Assembly: GCF_000426245.1 (NCBI RefSeq)
Contig: NZ_AUEZ01000006.1
Location: 30,538 to 94,537 of the forward strand
DNA: 64,000 nucleotides
Source of the DNA: Bradyrhizobium sp. Ai1a-2
GTDB taxonomy: Bacteria; Pseudomonadota; Alphaproteobacteria; Rhizobiales; Xanthobacteraceae
Reading direction: 5' to 3'
Shown: positions 1 to 8,053 of the stretch, piece after piece
How positions within the stretch are numbered: the stretch's first letter is position 1
Layout: each line of letters begins with the position of its first letter
Translations under genes and position numbers: made by a program
The notes under the pieces: model-generated
Database searches by the model: none
Told to the model about the DNA's origin: nothing
Seen by the model: the letters and a program-made list of their open reading frames with translations, nothing else

Positions 1-105
1 CTTAGCGCCAGCGTCGGGGCGCCAGGACCACACGACTTCGCCGTCCGCTGATGCTGTGTTCGTCGTTCACAGCACCCGCGTCCACCGCATCTCACCGCAA
101 CGTTC
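1..105. repeat. Probable edge of an interspersed Bradyrhizobium repeat
   Basis: The first hundred bases, read on the minus strand, resemble from memory a long repeat widespread in Bradyrhizobium genomes that often produces spurious small reading frames (translation containing VVWSWRPDAG). Only one end lies in the window. No gene can be supported here. The assignment rests on recall and not on a second copy inside this window. Confidence 0.3.
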
Positions 106-839
106 GTGACGATCGCGATGCGCCCCTCATTCGGGTGAGACGCGCGGAGTTAAATCACTGATTTGCCCGACGGCGAAAGCGATATGTTTTTTGCGGCAAG
201 GCTGGACGGAGCAAATCACGTTGAAATCACTGCAAGAATTCGTGTGTTCTGACTCGTGCTCGGGGCGCTTTCTCAAGGGGGTGGCGCAGCTACACAAGCT
301 GCGACCTACTGTTTCCTTGCGCCGAAGGCCGGCATTGCCGCTCACAAGCGCGATCGACGAATTCCACCGCACCCCGCGGAGGCGGCAAAGGGCGGCCGTC
401 GTGCCTCACGAGCGGATACACTTCGAAAAGCCTTGAATGCCGGCCCTTCACCCAAGCGGCGCAAGCCAGTCTATCGCGCGGTTCCGGAAGCAGACGTTGG
501 CTTCCGAGTGAAGGCTGATCGATTCGCGACGGCATTACGGATGTAGCGTTCTCCGCGGGCCTGGAAATACTGCGGCAACACCGAAAGTTCATGATCTCCA
601 GCCAATTGCATTGGGAGAGTGCAATGCGCATTGTCGAAGACATAGATGGGAAGGCCAGAATGTCCCGACGGCGGGCAAAGTGGCCCAAAAATTTGCGCAG
701 TTTGCCCTGCGCCACGCCCGATCGATTTCCGAACAGTTCACGAGACTTCGGCCCGCCGACCACATTTGCGGTGATGTCGACTGAGCATGTTGATCAAGTG
801 GCTCCCCGCAAGCTCTAACTGCCAGGAGCGCGGCGTTCG
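106..839. other. Intergenic stretch without a convincing gene
   Basis: Short open frames exist on both strands but none has a clear ribosome site together with a recognisable protein family. Between about 545 and 780 two adjacent plus-strand frames look mildly protein-like (one containing LEILRQHRKFM, the next containing KVAQKFAQFALRHARS). That would fit a small decayed or frameshifted gene, but the family is not recognised. The 3' part must carry the promoter of the hydrolase gene at 840. Confidence 0.4.
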
Positions 840-1472
840 GTGGTCACCTTTTCCGTCAATCCCAAAACGACAGCGGTTCTGGCGATTGATCTTCAGAATT
901 GCTTCGTAGAGAATTCACCCGTGGCAGTGCCGGACGGCATTCGCGTTGTCGAGCGGATCAACGGCCTCGTGCGCAGGTTTCGAGAGGCTGGATCGCTCAT
1001 CGTCTGGACTCGGCACGTGGTGCGTCCGGACCATGCGGATGTTGGGATCTTGGGGATCACTGCTCCGCCGGTGAGTGCAGGGATCATCGACGAGGACGGC
1101 CGTTCGTCAGCGCTCCATGCTGCCGTTGATCTGGGGAAGGCCGACATCATCTTGGGCAAGCCCCAATTCGGCTGTTTTCAAAGCACCTCGCTGGACTCAC
1201 TCCTGCGCGCCCGAGGGATCGACACGGTTCTGATCGGAGGGATCGCCACAAATTTCTGCTGCGAGACTACTGCGCGGGAAGCTCACGCCCGTGAGTACAA
1301 GGTTTTGTTCCTTAGCGACGGTACCGCAACGTTCGATCTTGCAGATTCCAAGGGAGAGATGATCGGCGCCGCTGACTTGCAAAGACACACGCTGGCCACG
1401 TTGGCGTTCGCCTTTGCTGAGGTTCTGTCCTGCAGCGACGCGGTAGGGCGGCTCGTGTCCGTCGCCTGCTAG
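840..1472 (+). CDS. Isochorismatase-like cysteine hydrolase
   Basis: A 210-residue cytosolic alpha/beta hydrolase of the isochorismatase/nicotinamidase superfamily, which hydrolyses amide, carbamate or vinyl-ether bonds of small molecules. The catalytic triad is visible: Asp17 in AIDLQN, Lys107 in GKPQFG and Cys140 in TNFCCETTAREA. Length is normal for the family. The start is a GTG and no better upstream start is seen. The stop lies 44 bp before the P450 gene on the same strand, so co-transcription with the P450 and the NTF2-like gene is likely. That suggests a shared catabolic or biosynthetic route. The substrate cannot be read from sequence; an N-carbamoyl or amide compound is as likely as isochorismate. 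Confidence 0.82.
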   Translation: MVTFSVNPKTTAVLAIDLQNCFVENSPVAVPDGIRVVERINGLVRRFREAGSLIVWTRHVVRPDHADVGILGITAPPVSAGIIDEDGRSSALHAAVDLGKADIILGKPQFGCFQSTSLDSLLRARGIDTVLIGGIATNFCCETTAREAHAREYKVLFLSDGTATFDLADSKGEMIGAADLQRHTLATLAFAFAEVLSCSDAVGRLVSVAC

Positions 1473-1516
1473 TACCTGCTCTCAGAAGAAATAGGAAACG
1501 ATAGAAGGAGCCGGCC

Positions 1517-2788
1517 ATGCACAGGACACTCGATCCTAGCCGAGACAGCCGATACGACAGTGCCCGTGAGCGGGCTCTCTCCCTGCCGCTGGAAGAGTTC
1601 GACCCCGGAGATCCCGAGCTGTTCCGCTCCGATACCCATTGGCCCTATTTCGACCGGCTGCGCAAGGAAGATCCCGTCCACTACACCAGCGACAGCATGT
1701 TCGGCCCGTATTGGTCCATCACCAAATACGACGACATCATGGATGTCGAAACCAATCATGAGGTGTTCTCCTCGGCCTCGGCGCTTGGCGGCATCACCCT
1801 GGTCGACGTGGCGTCCGACCTGCGCCGTGAGAGCTTGATCAACATGGATCCTCCGCGCCATACCGCGCAGCGCAAGACGATAGCGCCAATGTTCACCGCA
1901 ACGCATCTCGAACAGCTCGCAATCGGCATCCGTAAGCGCTCTGTCGAATGCTTCGGCAATCTGCCGACCAATGAGGTGTTCGACTGGGTCGACCGGGTCT
2001 CGATCGAGCTGACGACGCAGATGCTGGCTGTGCTGTTTGATTTCCCCTGGGAGGATCGCCGCAAGCTCACGCGCTGGTCCGACGTCGCAACGACAATTCC
2101 GGGCCCTGGAGGCGTCGTCGCGACCGAGGACCAGCGGCAGGCTGAACTCGAAGAATGCGTGCGATATTTCAGCCGGCTCTGGGAAGCTCGCATCAATCAG
2201 CCGCCGAAGAGCGATCTGCTGTCGCTCCTGGCGCACAGCGCGGGCACGCGCGACGTGAACCCGGGCAACTTCCTCGGCAATCTGCTGCTGCTGATCGTTG
2301 GCGGGAACGAGACCACCCGCAATACCTTGTCGGGCAGTATCTATGCGCTGAACCGGCATCCGGCGCAGTATGAGAAGCTAAGGAAGAATCCTGCCTTGAT
2401 AGACAGTCTCGTGCAGGAGGTGATCCGCTGGCAGACGCCGGTTGCGCACATGCGACGGACGGCACTTGCCGACATCGAGTTTCGCGGCAAGAAAATCAGG
2501 AAGGGCGACAAAGTCGCTATGTGGTACGTCTCGGCCAACCGCGACGAAGATGCGATCGAGAAGCCGTACGACTTCAGCATCGATCGCGAGCGGCCGCACC
2601 GACATCTGTCGTTCGGCTTTGGCATTCACCGATGTGTCGGGCTCAGGCTCGCCGAGCTGCAGCTCAAGATCATCTGGGAAGAGATCCTGAAGCGTTTCGG
2701 GCGCATCGAGGTGGTCGGCGAACCCAAGCGAGTGTATTCGAATTTCATCAATGGCTATGAGACCCTGCCGGTTCGGATTGCCGGATAG
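1517..2788 (+). CDS. Cytochrome P450
   Basis: A 423-residue soluble bacterial P450 monooxygenase that inserts one oxygen atom from O2 into an organic substrate using electrons from a ferredoxin/reductase pair. The I-helix oxygen-activation motif GGNETT starts at residue 262, an ETLR-like K-helix segment (VQEVIRWQTP) follows, and the haem-binding loop FGFGIHRCVG places the axial cysteine at residue 373. The length is normal and there is no membrane anchor, so it is cytosolic. An AAGGAG ribosome site precedes the ATG. No ferredoxin or ferredoxin reductase gene is nearby, so redox partners must come from elsewhere. It is the middle gene of a likely three-gene operon. Related enzymes act on terpenes, steroids or fatty acids; the substrate here is unknown. 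Confidence 0.93.
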   Translation: MHRTLDPSRDSRYDSARERALSLPLEEFDPGDPELFRSDTHWPYFDRLRKEDPVHYTSDSMFGPYWSITKYDDIMDVETNHEVFSSASALGGITLVDVASDLRRESLINMDPPRHTAQRKTIAPMFTATHLEQLAIGIRKRSVECFGNLPTNEVFDWVDRVSIELTTQMLAVLFDFPWEDRRKLTRWSDVATTIPGPGGVVATEDQRQAELEECVRYFSRLWEARINQPPKSDLLSLLAHSAGTRDVNPGNFLGNLLLLIVGGNETTRNTLSGSIYALNRHPAQYEKLRKNPALIDSLVQEVIRWQTPVAHMRRTALADIEFRGKKIRKGDKVAMWYVSANRDEDAIEKPYDFSIDRERPHRHLSFGFGIHRCVGLRLAELQLKIIWEEILKRFGRIEVVGEPKRVYSNFINGYETLPVRIAG

Positions 2789-2852
2789 CAGAGCCGTTCA
2801 GACCGAAGCAGAATCTGATCCATGGCGTCGAGCGAAAGGGAGCAGGCACCGG

Positions 2853-3236
2853 ATGCTGGAACATATTCGTTCGCTGGAGAGAGCCAGGTTTTCGGCAATG
2901 ATGTCGGGCGATCTCACAGCGCTGTCTGCACTACTGGACGACGATCTGATCTATGTTCATTCGAACGGCCAGGCTGACAGCAAGGATGAGTACATCGAGA
3001 GCCTTCGTCAGGGCCGGATCACCTATGACGAGATATCGGTGACCGCCGACCGTTTCTGGCAGGTCGAGGGCTGCTTTGTCCTGGTCCAGTTCGTATCGGC
3101 CAGAATGCGCCTCGGTGCAGGGGCGGAGCCTGTCGACAGGGCGCTGACAATCATGTCCGTGTGGCGACTTGCCCCGGCCGGCTGGCGATTGGTTGCCATG
3201 CAGTCAACAGCAAGGCCTGACGGCACGACACCGTAG
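2853..3236 (+). CDS. NTF2-like (SnoaL/DUF4440-type) protein
   Basis: A 127-residue protein with the small alpha+beta barrel pattern of the NTF2-like superfamily: an N-terminal helix pair (LERARFSAMMSGDLTALSALL), a DDDLIYVHSNG strand and a closing strand ending WRLVAMQSTA. Members are small-molecule isomerases, cyclases, hydratases or simple binding proteins. I place the start at the ATG at 2853 because AAAGGGAG lies just upstream; a longer frame opening at 2751 overlaps the P450 gene and has no good ribosome site. It is probably the last gene of the hydrolase-P450 operon and may act on a P450 product, but no catalytic residues can be assigned with confidence. Confidence 0.72.
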   Translation: MLEHIRSLERARFSAMMSGDLTALSALLDDDLIYVHSNGQADSKDEYIESLRQGRITYDEISVTADRFWQVEGCFVLVQFVSARMRLGAGAEPVDRALTIMSVWRLAPAGWRLVAMQSTARPDGTTP

Positions 3237-3376
3237 TTGCTGTGCATGGGGTGGAAGGCATAACCGCCATCATTGGCGCAATGGACCGAGGGTCAAAGCG
3301 CGCTCGCGGCTTTAACAAGTTGTAAACTTCTATTGATCAATTTGACTGACCTAGCCCATGTAGCAAGGAGCTCCAA

Positions 3377-3529
3377 ATGTTGCGCCGCGAGCGTAAAGAG
3401 TTGGAACGGAAGCTTGCGCAAACCCGACGGCTGGCACAGGAACCGACCGATCTGTTTACGCTCGAGCGGTTGGCGCAGCTCATCGAGGAATTGGAGTTCC
3501 AGTTGGAGGCCGGTCGCGTCGCTGCCTAG
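3377..3529 (+). CDS. Small coiled-coil protein of 50 residues
   Basis: A very short gene preceded by a good AAGGAG site six bases before its ATG. The product is highly charged and almost entirely helical by composition (it opens MLRRERKELERKL and continues with a leucine/glutamate-rich segment LAQLIEELEFQLEAG), which suggests a coiled coil. There is no membrane segment, cysteine or known domain. The stop TAG directly abuts the 285-bp repeat that begins at 3531. Nothing is known about its function; I infer it is real from the ribosome site and the heptad-like pattern. It could be a small regulator or adaptor. Confidence 0.55.
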   Translation: MLRRERKELERKLAQTRRLAQEPTDLFTLERLAQLIEELEFQLEAGRVAA

Positions 3530-3530
3530 A

Positions 3531-3815
3531 GCATGATGCGTTTTGGTCGAATCGGCCCGTCCACGCGTTTCACCTCTCCCGCTTGCGGGAGAGGCGTAGG
3601 CCCGCCTACGGCGGCCGTTCTTAAGAACGCCGAAGCGAAGCTTCGGCTATGGCGTAGGCGCCGGGTGAGGGCTCTCTCCACACGGTCGGACAGCTTGAAT
3701 CGCGGAGAGACCCCCACCCCAGCCCTCCCGGAGCGAGCTATGCTCGTCTCCCCCGCAAGCGGGAGAGGGAGCCCAGCAGCGATCGCGGATGCAATTCGAC
3801 CTGATTTCATCGCGC
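3531..3815. repeat. Long intergenic repeat, copy 1 (about 285 bp)
   Basis: This segment matches, in reverse complement and nearly base for base, the segment at 33988-34271. It contains internal palindromes (CTCTCCCGCTTGCGGGAGAG near the left end, CTCCCCCGCAAGCGGGAGAG-type near the right end, and GAAGCGAAGCTTCG in the middle). Shorter relatives lie at 33798-33947, 46481-46604 and 63302-63430. It fills nearly all of the 333-bp gap between the coiled-coil gene and the next gene. Confidence 0.9.
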
Positions 3816-3862
3816 TCTCGGCGCGCGCTCGTCTGTCGTAAAAGCTGCGTTTGCCGCATCTC

Positions 3863-4585
3863 TCAGTCGGCTGCCGTGACGACGTAGTCGGCGAATTGCA
3901 CGTGACTATCGGCCTTCGACCATAGACCGACGCGGCCTGAGACGGGCTGGGCCAATGTGTGCTCTAGATAGAGCTTGCCATCGAGATAGCCCTCGACCTT
4001 CGTGCCAACGATGCGGACCTTGAGGTCGTGCCATTGGCGCGTGGCGGTCGGCGTGTTGCGCACCCATTTGACCGACGAGCGCTTGCCGTTCTCGAACTTC
4101 CAGAGCACGAGGTTGTTTTCCAGACAGTTGGCGCGGATGGTCAGGTAGTTGCCGTTCGGCTTCAGGTTGAACAGGATTCCGGCACCCTGATCGATGCGGC
4201 CGGACAATCCCTGGAAGCGCACCGTGATCTCGCCATTGGTGAAGTCTTGGATGTTGGGCGCGATCACGTAGGGGAAATAGGCATAGGCCTGGACCCGGTC
4301 GAGGAACTCCGCGTAGCGCTCGCCATAAAGCGCGCGCGCCTTGTCGGCGATCTCGGCAGACGATTCTCCCTCCCTCCACTGCCGGCCGTCCACCGCGAGC
4401 ACCTTCTTGCCGCTATCGTTCTCGATCCGCCAGATGCCGACGACCGGCACGAGCGATTTCGGTTCGGCGCCAACGGTTTCATCTCCGAAGTCGATCTTCG
4501 TCGGCTGCCCAGCGAGCGCCGGCAGCGCTAGCGCTGCGACAATCATCGCAGCAGCGACGGGCCTGATGCTTCCTCCTGCGGTCAT
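3863..4585 (-). CDS. Secreted LamG/concanavalin-like protein
   Basis: A 240-residue exported protein. It begins with a signal peptide (a hydrophobic stretch ending about LPALAGQ, cleavage after residue 25 or so). The remainder has the beta-rich pattern of concanavalin A-like/LamG or DUF1080 domains: an NDSGKKVLAVDG strand, GEITVRFQGLSGRIDQGAGILF, then WHDLKVRIVGTKVEGYLDGK, which is typical of these sandwich domains. Such folds bind carbohydrate or other ligands at the cell surface; no glycosidase active site is obvious. The start ATG overlaps the stop of the upstream ABC permease by four bases, so the two are translationally coupled. It may act as an extracytoplasmic partner of that exporter. 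A longer open frame running upstream is a shadow of the permease. Confidence 0.68.
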   Translation of the reverse strand: MTAGGSIRPVAAAMIVAALALPALAGQPTKIDFGDETVGAEPKSLVPVVGIWRIENDSGKKVLAVDGRQWREGESSAEIADKARALYGERYAEFLDRVQAYAYFPYVIAPNIQDFTNGEITVRFQGLSGRIDQGAGILFNLKPNGNYLTIRANCLENNLVLWKFENGKRSSVKWVRNTPTATRQWHDLKVRIVGTKVEGYLDGKLYLEHTLAQPVSGRVGLWSKADSHVQFADYVVTAAD

Positions 4586-5961
4586 GATTGAGCTCCTCTG
4601 CAGGTGAACGGGGATTTGGCCGGCGGGCGTCGGCTCCACCACCACGCGCCCGCGATCAACAGCGGTAGTCCGCCGACGAACCAGAACAGTGCCGCATCCG
4701 CCGTGGCGACCAGCGGATAGCCCGGATATTCGTCGCCGGGTGCGGACGCGGGCGGTTGCATGCCGGCGAGAGCGTACAACAGCGGCAGGACTTCGCGCGG
4801 GCTGGTCGAGCGGCTGACGTCCGATCGGGCGCCGTAGGAATATTCGATTTCGCCATAAGCATCGTTGGCCGGCTGGCCGGCGGCATCGCGATGGCTGCCA
4901 ATGACAATGATCGAAACATTCGGCATCGCGCGATCGAGCTTTGCCAGCACGTTGCGCTGCAGATCGGCATAGCGTGGATCCTCGGGTGCGAGATTGACCT
5001 TGATGACCAGAGGCAATCGGAGCGTGGCGAGCAGCCGCTGGTCGGCAGCCGGGAAGGAGTTTCGCCGGTCCTGGGTGACATCGACCGATTGCTTGATCTG
5101 CGTCGTCATGCCGAGGGCCAGCAAGACGGCGAGCACGCATGGGACAGAACGCATGCACTTGGTTTGCGTTGGCGTGCCGGGCGGCAGCCAGACGGAGGCG
5201 AGGGCGGACAGGCCTGCGATTGCGCCGATGATGCCGAGCACCGGCCCGGCGGAGAACAAGCCCTGTTCGAACGGGCGCAGCGCTTGCGTCAGCGATAGTT
5301 GTGCGACAAAGGCCGCGACGCCGGAATGGCCGGCGAGGGTGAAATCGAGCACCCATGATCCGATCGTCACCGCCAGCGCGATGATGGCTGAAGTGGCCGA
5401 ACTGTCGGCAATGGTCGCGGCGAATAGTGCGATCGCGCCCACGAGCAGGCCGTAGAGCAGATGGCCGAACAGGAGATTGACGGTCTCGGACGCCGCAAGA
5501 TGCCCACCCATCATCGCCCAGATCGCGAGTGCTGAAAGGGCGGGGATGCTTGCCAGGATCCAGGCCGCGAGCACAGCGGCGAGCTTGGCAAGAATGAGCG
5601 TCGAGGATCGATAGGGCAACTGGATCAACAGGCGCAGCGCGCCCGACTCCTTTTCCTGCCCCAGCACGCGGATCGCCACGAATGGGAACAGCAGCGTGAC
5701 CGCGACGTAGAAAGCGCCGAATGTCGGCACCAGAACGCCGTCGAGCGGCGACAGGCTTGCCGCCAGAACTGGAGATTGCCGCGCGGACGCGCTCGCTTCG
5801 CCATAGAGCGAGACGGCCTGAACGAAACTGTAGCCGATCAACGGACAGACCAGGAGCAGCATCGTCCATAGCGCGCGGCCGCAGACGATCTCGGCCAGTT
5901 CCTTTGCAAGCAACGGAGTGAGCGGCGCCTCGCGAGCGAGATATGGTTCAGGTGAGCGCAA
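4582..5961 (-). CDS. ABC-2 type exporter permease with extracytoplasmic domain
   Basis: A 459-residue membrane protein with two parts. The first 270 residues hold about six membrane helices in the ABC-2/DUF3526 style, including the amphipathic RVLGQEKESGALRLL element typical of these permeases. After a seventh helix (VPCVLAVLLALGMTTQI) comes a soluble stretch of about 150 residues, probably periplasmic, ending in one more helix (AALFWFVGGLPLLIAGAWWW). This is the layout of permeases that work with a separate ATPase to move or extract envelope components. It overlaps the ATPase gene upstream by 14 bp and the secreted protein downstream by 4 bp, so the three form a tight unit. The transported substrate is unknown. 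Confidence 0.8.
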   Translation of the reverse strand: MRSPEPYLAREAPLTPLLAKELAEIVCGRALWTMLLLVCPLIGYSFVQAVSLYGEASASARQSPVLAASLSPLDGVLVPTFGAFYVAVTLLFPFVAIRVLGQEKESGALRLLIQLPYRSSTLILAKLAAVLAAWILASIPALSALAIWAMMGGHLAASETVNLLFGHLLYGLLVGAIALFAATIADSSATSAIIALAVTIGSWVLDFTLAGHSGVAAFVAQLSLTQALRPFEQGLFSAGPVLGIIGAIAGLSALASVWLPPGTPTQTKCMRSVPCVLAVLLALGMTTQIKQSVDVTQDRRNSFPAADQRLLATLRLPLVIKVNLAPEDPRYADLQRNVLAKLDRAMPNVSIIVIGSHRDAAGQPANDAYGEIEYSYGARSDVSRSTSPREVLPLLYALAGMQPPASAPGDEYPGYPLVATADAALFWFVGGLPLLIAGAWWWSRRPPAKSPFTCRGAQS

Positions 5962-6688
5962 GGAAAATATCCTCCAGCGAACCGCCCGTCAGCGCGGCTT
6001 TCGCGCGCAATTCGCCGAGAGTGCCGATACCGCGCACCTTTCCTCCGGCGAGCAGCAGAAAGCGGTCGCAGACACGCTCGGCATCCGCGAGCTGGTGGAT
6101 GGCGAGGATGAAGGTGCGTCCCCGCGCCGCTTCCTGGCGGATCAGGTCGATGATGGTTCGCGTCTGCCTGATGTCGAATCCATCGAACGGCTCGTCCATC
6201 ACCAGCACGTCGTGCGGCGTCAGCAGGCCGAGCCCCAACAGCAACCGGCGATTATAACCCTTGGACAGTGCATGCACGCGCTTGCCAAGGACCGGCGTCA
6301 ATCCGACGGCAGTGACCGTTGCGGCTGCCTGCGCCTGCGTTCGCTTGTAGACCCGCGCAAAGAAGGTCATGGCGTCGATCGCGAACCGGTCCTGATAGGG
6401 CCGTACTCCGTCGGGCAGATAGAACAGCGCTTCCTTTCTCCGCGGCGGCGGCAATTCCTCGCCGCACCAGAACACGGCGCCTTGCTCCGCTGCAAGCAGG
6501 CCCACGAGCGCTTCCAGCAAGGTCGTCTTACCGGCCCCGTTCGGACCGACAATGCCAAGGATTTCGCCGGTCGCGACGGAAAATGAGACGTGCGCGACCG
6601 CCATCTCGCGGCCATAGCGCTTGGTGAGGTTTTCCACGCGCAGGAGCTCGCAGGGCTTATCGCGAGCAGCGGCATCCGCAGGGATCAT
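5948..6688 (-). CDS. ABC transporter ATP-binding protein
   Basis: A 246-residue ABC ATPase that should energise the adjacent ABC-2 permease. The Walker A motif GPNGAGKTT, Walker B VLVMDEP and a switch histidine (LAIHQ) are present. The family signature is unusual: LSKGYNRR stands where LSGGQ is normal, as in some CcmA/NodI-like exporters. I choose the ATG at 6688, which has GGAGC six bases upstream; a GTG at 6715 would add nine residues. It lies between the DUF1259 gene and the permease in the minus-strand run. The pattern fits an exporter and not an importer, since no substrate-binding protein is attached. Confidence 0.88.
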   Translation of the reverse strand: MIPADAAARDKPCELLRVENLTKRYGREMAVAHVSFSVATGEILGIVGPNGAGKTTLLEALVGLLAAEQGAVFWCGEELPPPRRKEALFYLPDGVRPYQDRFAIDAMTFFARVYKRTQAQAAATVTAVGLTPVLGKRVHALSKGYNRRLLLGLGLLTPHDVLVMDEPFDGFDIRQTRTIIDLIRQEAARGRTFILAIHQLADAERVCDRFLLLAGGKVRGIGTLGELRAKAALTGGSLEDIFLALT

Positions 6689-6730
6689 GGACCGCTCCAA
6701 TCGCGGCGGGCGCACACATGGGCTCCTTTC

Positions 6731-7678
6731 TCACTTCTGCGCCACGGCTGTCTTGTCGAGCGCGGCGCGGATGCCTCGGGCGAGCTTCAGTGCGTCGTCG
6801 TTGGCCCAGAAATGGATGAAGAACATCCGCGGCTGCTCGTCGAGCATGTGACTGTGGATCGCGGTCACCTCGATGTCGCCGGCGCGCAGGGCTCGGATCA
6901 GCGGATTGACCTCGTCGCCGGTGACGAGGAAGTCGCCGGTGATGGCGGCCTTGCCGCCACCGGTCGGCTGGAAGTTGATCCCGTTGGCGCCGCCCATCGC
7001 GGGGGTGACCGCCATGCCTGCTTCGGTCGCCGGCTCGCGGCGCGGGATCGTGAACTGATCGACGCCGCCGGTGACGTTCCCCTTGGCGTGCATGATCTCG
7101 TCGAGCTTCGCGGTGTCGAGGTCGACGGCGGGTGTCGATCCGCCGGTCGTCGCCGCCGGTGGTTCGAACGGCGTCTTGCTGCCGGTCGACAGCGCCTCGT
7201 GGATCGCGGTGGCCAGCTTCGCCGGATCGCCATGGCCGGCGACATGCATGTAGAACGTCGCGGGCGAAGCGCGCAGGATGTGGTTGTGGACCGCCGTGAT
7301 GTCCAGGCCGCTGTTCAAGAGCTTCGTCATGACCGGCGTGATCTCGGATTCGAGCAGGACGAGGTCGCCCATCACCATCGCCTGGCCGTCCATCGGTGTG
7401 AACGCCACCCAGCCGCCAAGCGCGAGCGCGGGCTTGATAGCTACGCCGTCGAGCGTGACGTGCAGATCGGACCGCGGCAGGCCATAGCGATGGACCTCGC
7501 CGCTGACGGTGGCGGTCTTGCCGAGCGCTGCGTCCACCTTCTTCCAGTCGATCGCCTGCGCGTGAGCTTCCGAGATGAACGGCTCCGCAAAGATGTTCCA
7601 GTCGACGGGCTGCGCCGACGCGAGGCTCGGCAAAAGCAAGGCCGCGGCGATGGCGGCAAAACGAGTTTTCATGGTCAT
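6731..7678 (-). CDS. Secreted protein with tandem DUF1259 (LppY/LpqO-like) domains
   Basis: A 315-residue exported protein with an N-terminal signal peptide (hydrophobic core ending PSLASAQ). It contains two related halves of about 120 residues. Each carries a VSGEVHRYGLPR or VTGGVDQFTIPR strand, a segment with a MAV/AFTPMDG-type turn, a GDFLVTGDEVNPLIRAL or GDLVLLESEITPVMTKL element, and an AVHNHIL / AIHSHML histidine motif followed by a FYMHVAGHG / FFIHFWAND strand. These are features of DUF1259, known from mycobacterial LppY/LpqO. The paired histidines suggest metal or ligand binding, but no function is established. It sits between the PepSY gene and the ABC ATPase and is probably co-transcribed. 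Confidence 0.82.
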   Translation of the reverse strand: MTMKTRFAAIAAALLLPSLASAQPVDWNIFAEPFISEAHAQAIDWKKVDAALGKTATVSGEVHRYGLPRSDLHVTLDGVAIKPALALGGWVAFTPMDGQAMVMGDLVLLESEITPVMTKLLNSGLDITAVHNHILRASPATFYMHVAGHGDPAKLATAIHEALSTGSKTPFEPPAATTGGSTPAVDLDTAKLDEIMHAKGNVTGGVDQFTIPRREPATEAGMAVTPAMGGANGINFQPTGGGKAAITGDFLVTGDEVNPLIRALRAGDIEVTAIHSHMLDEQPRMFFIHFWANDDALKLARGIRAALDKTAVAQK

Positions 7679-7747
7679 GGGGATTGGCTCCTCTTGTTGG
7701 AGTTCGTGTACTGGAGATGCTTGTGCTCGCGGCGGCAGCGCGCAGCT

Positions 7748-7978
7748 CTACCGCCGCTCCTTGATTTGACCGCTGCTGTCGACGACGATCTGGACTTCCT
7801 TGCCGTCCTTGACGGCCTTCACGACGATGCCTTCGGCCGTCGATTTCATTTCACCGACCTGCGAGTAGCCGGCGGATTCGAGCTTCGCGACGAGTTCCTG
7901 TTGCGTCAGGGCGTATGCAGGCGACAGCACGCCCGTCATCATCAGGCAAAGGGCTGCACCGGAGATCAGTCGCATCAT
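7748..7978 (-). CDS. Small secreted PepSY-like protein
   Basis: A 76-residue exported protein. Residues 1-21 form a signal peptide (MMRLISGAALCLMMTGVLSP then AYA). The mature 55 residues follow the PepSY pattern: an LTQQELVAKLESAGYSQVGE helix-turn, then strands EGIVVKAVKDGKEVQIVVD and a closing GQIKERR. PepSY domains are small periplasmic modules found with proteases, kinases and metal-related proteins. The start is the first ATG after GGGAGC; an upstream in-frame extension to about 8032 lacks a ribosome site. It lies 75 bp after chrA and 69 bp before the DUF1259 gene on the same strand. Confidence 0.72.
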   Translation of the reverse strand: MMRLISGAALCLMMTGVLSPAYALTQQELVAKLESAGYSQVGEMKSTAEGIVVKAVKDGKEVQIVVDSSGQIKERR

Positions 7979-8053
7979 GGTCTTTGCTCCCGGGTTGTGC
8001 CTCCAGCCCGCTTGTCTTGTTGATATCGTCATCCTGCCGGCCTCCGCATGCGG

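Noticed and set aside
1..839. tRNA or rRNA gene at the left edge
   Set aside because: No cloverleaf with a T-loop GGTTCGAATC-type motif and no rRNA-conserved stretch is visible.
3533..3841. Open frames within the long repeat as genes
   Set aside because: The same frames recur in the second copy, are Pro/Arg/Ser-rich and follow the palindromes; they are by-products of the repeat.
3863..5869. A long minus-strand open frame of 668 codons
   Set aside because: Only its last 240 codons (from 4585) form a real protein with a signal peptide. The first part is the wrong frame of the ABC permease gene, arginine/histidine-rich and without family resemblance.
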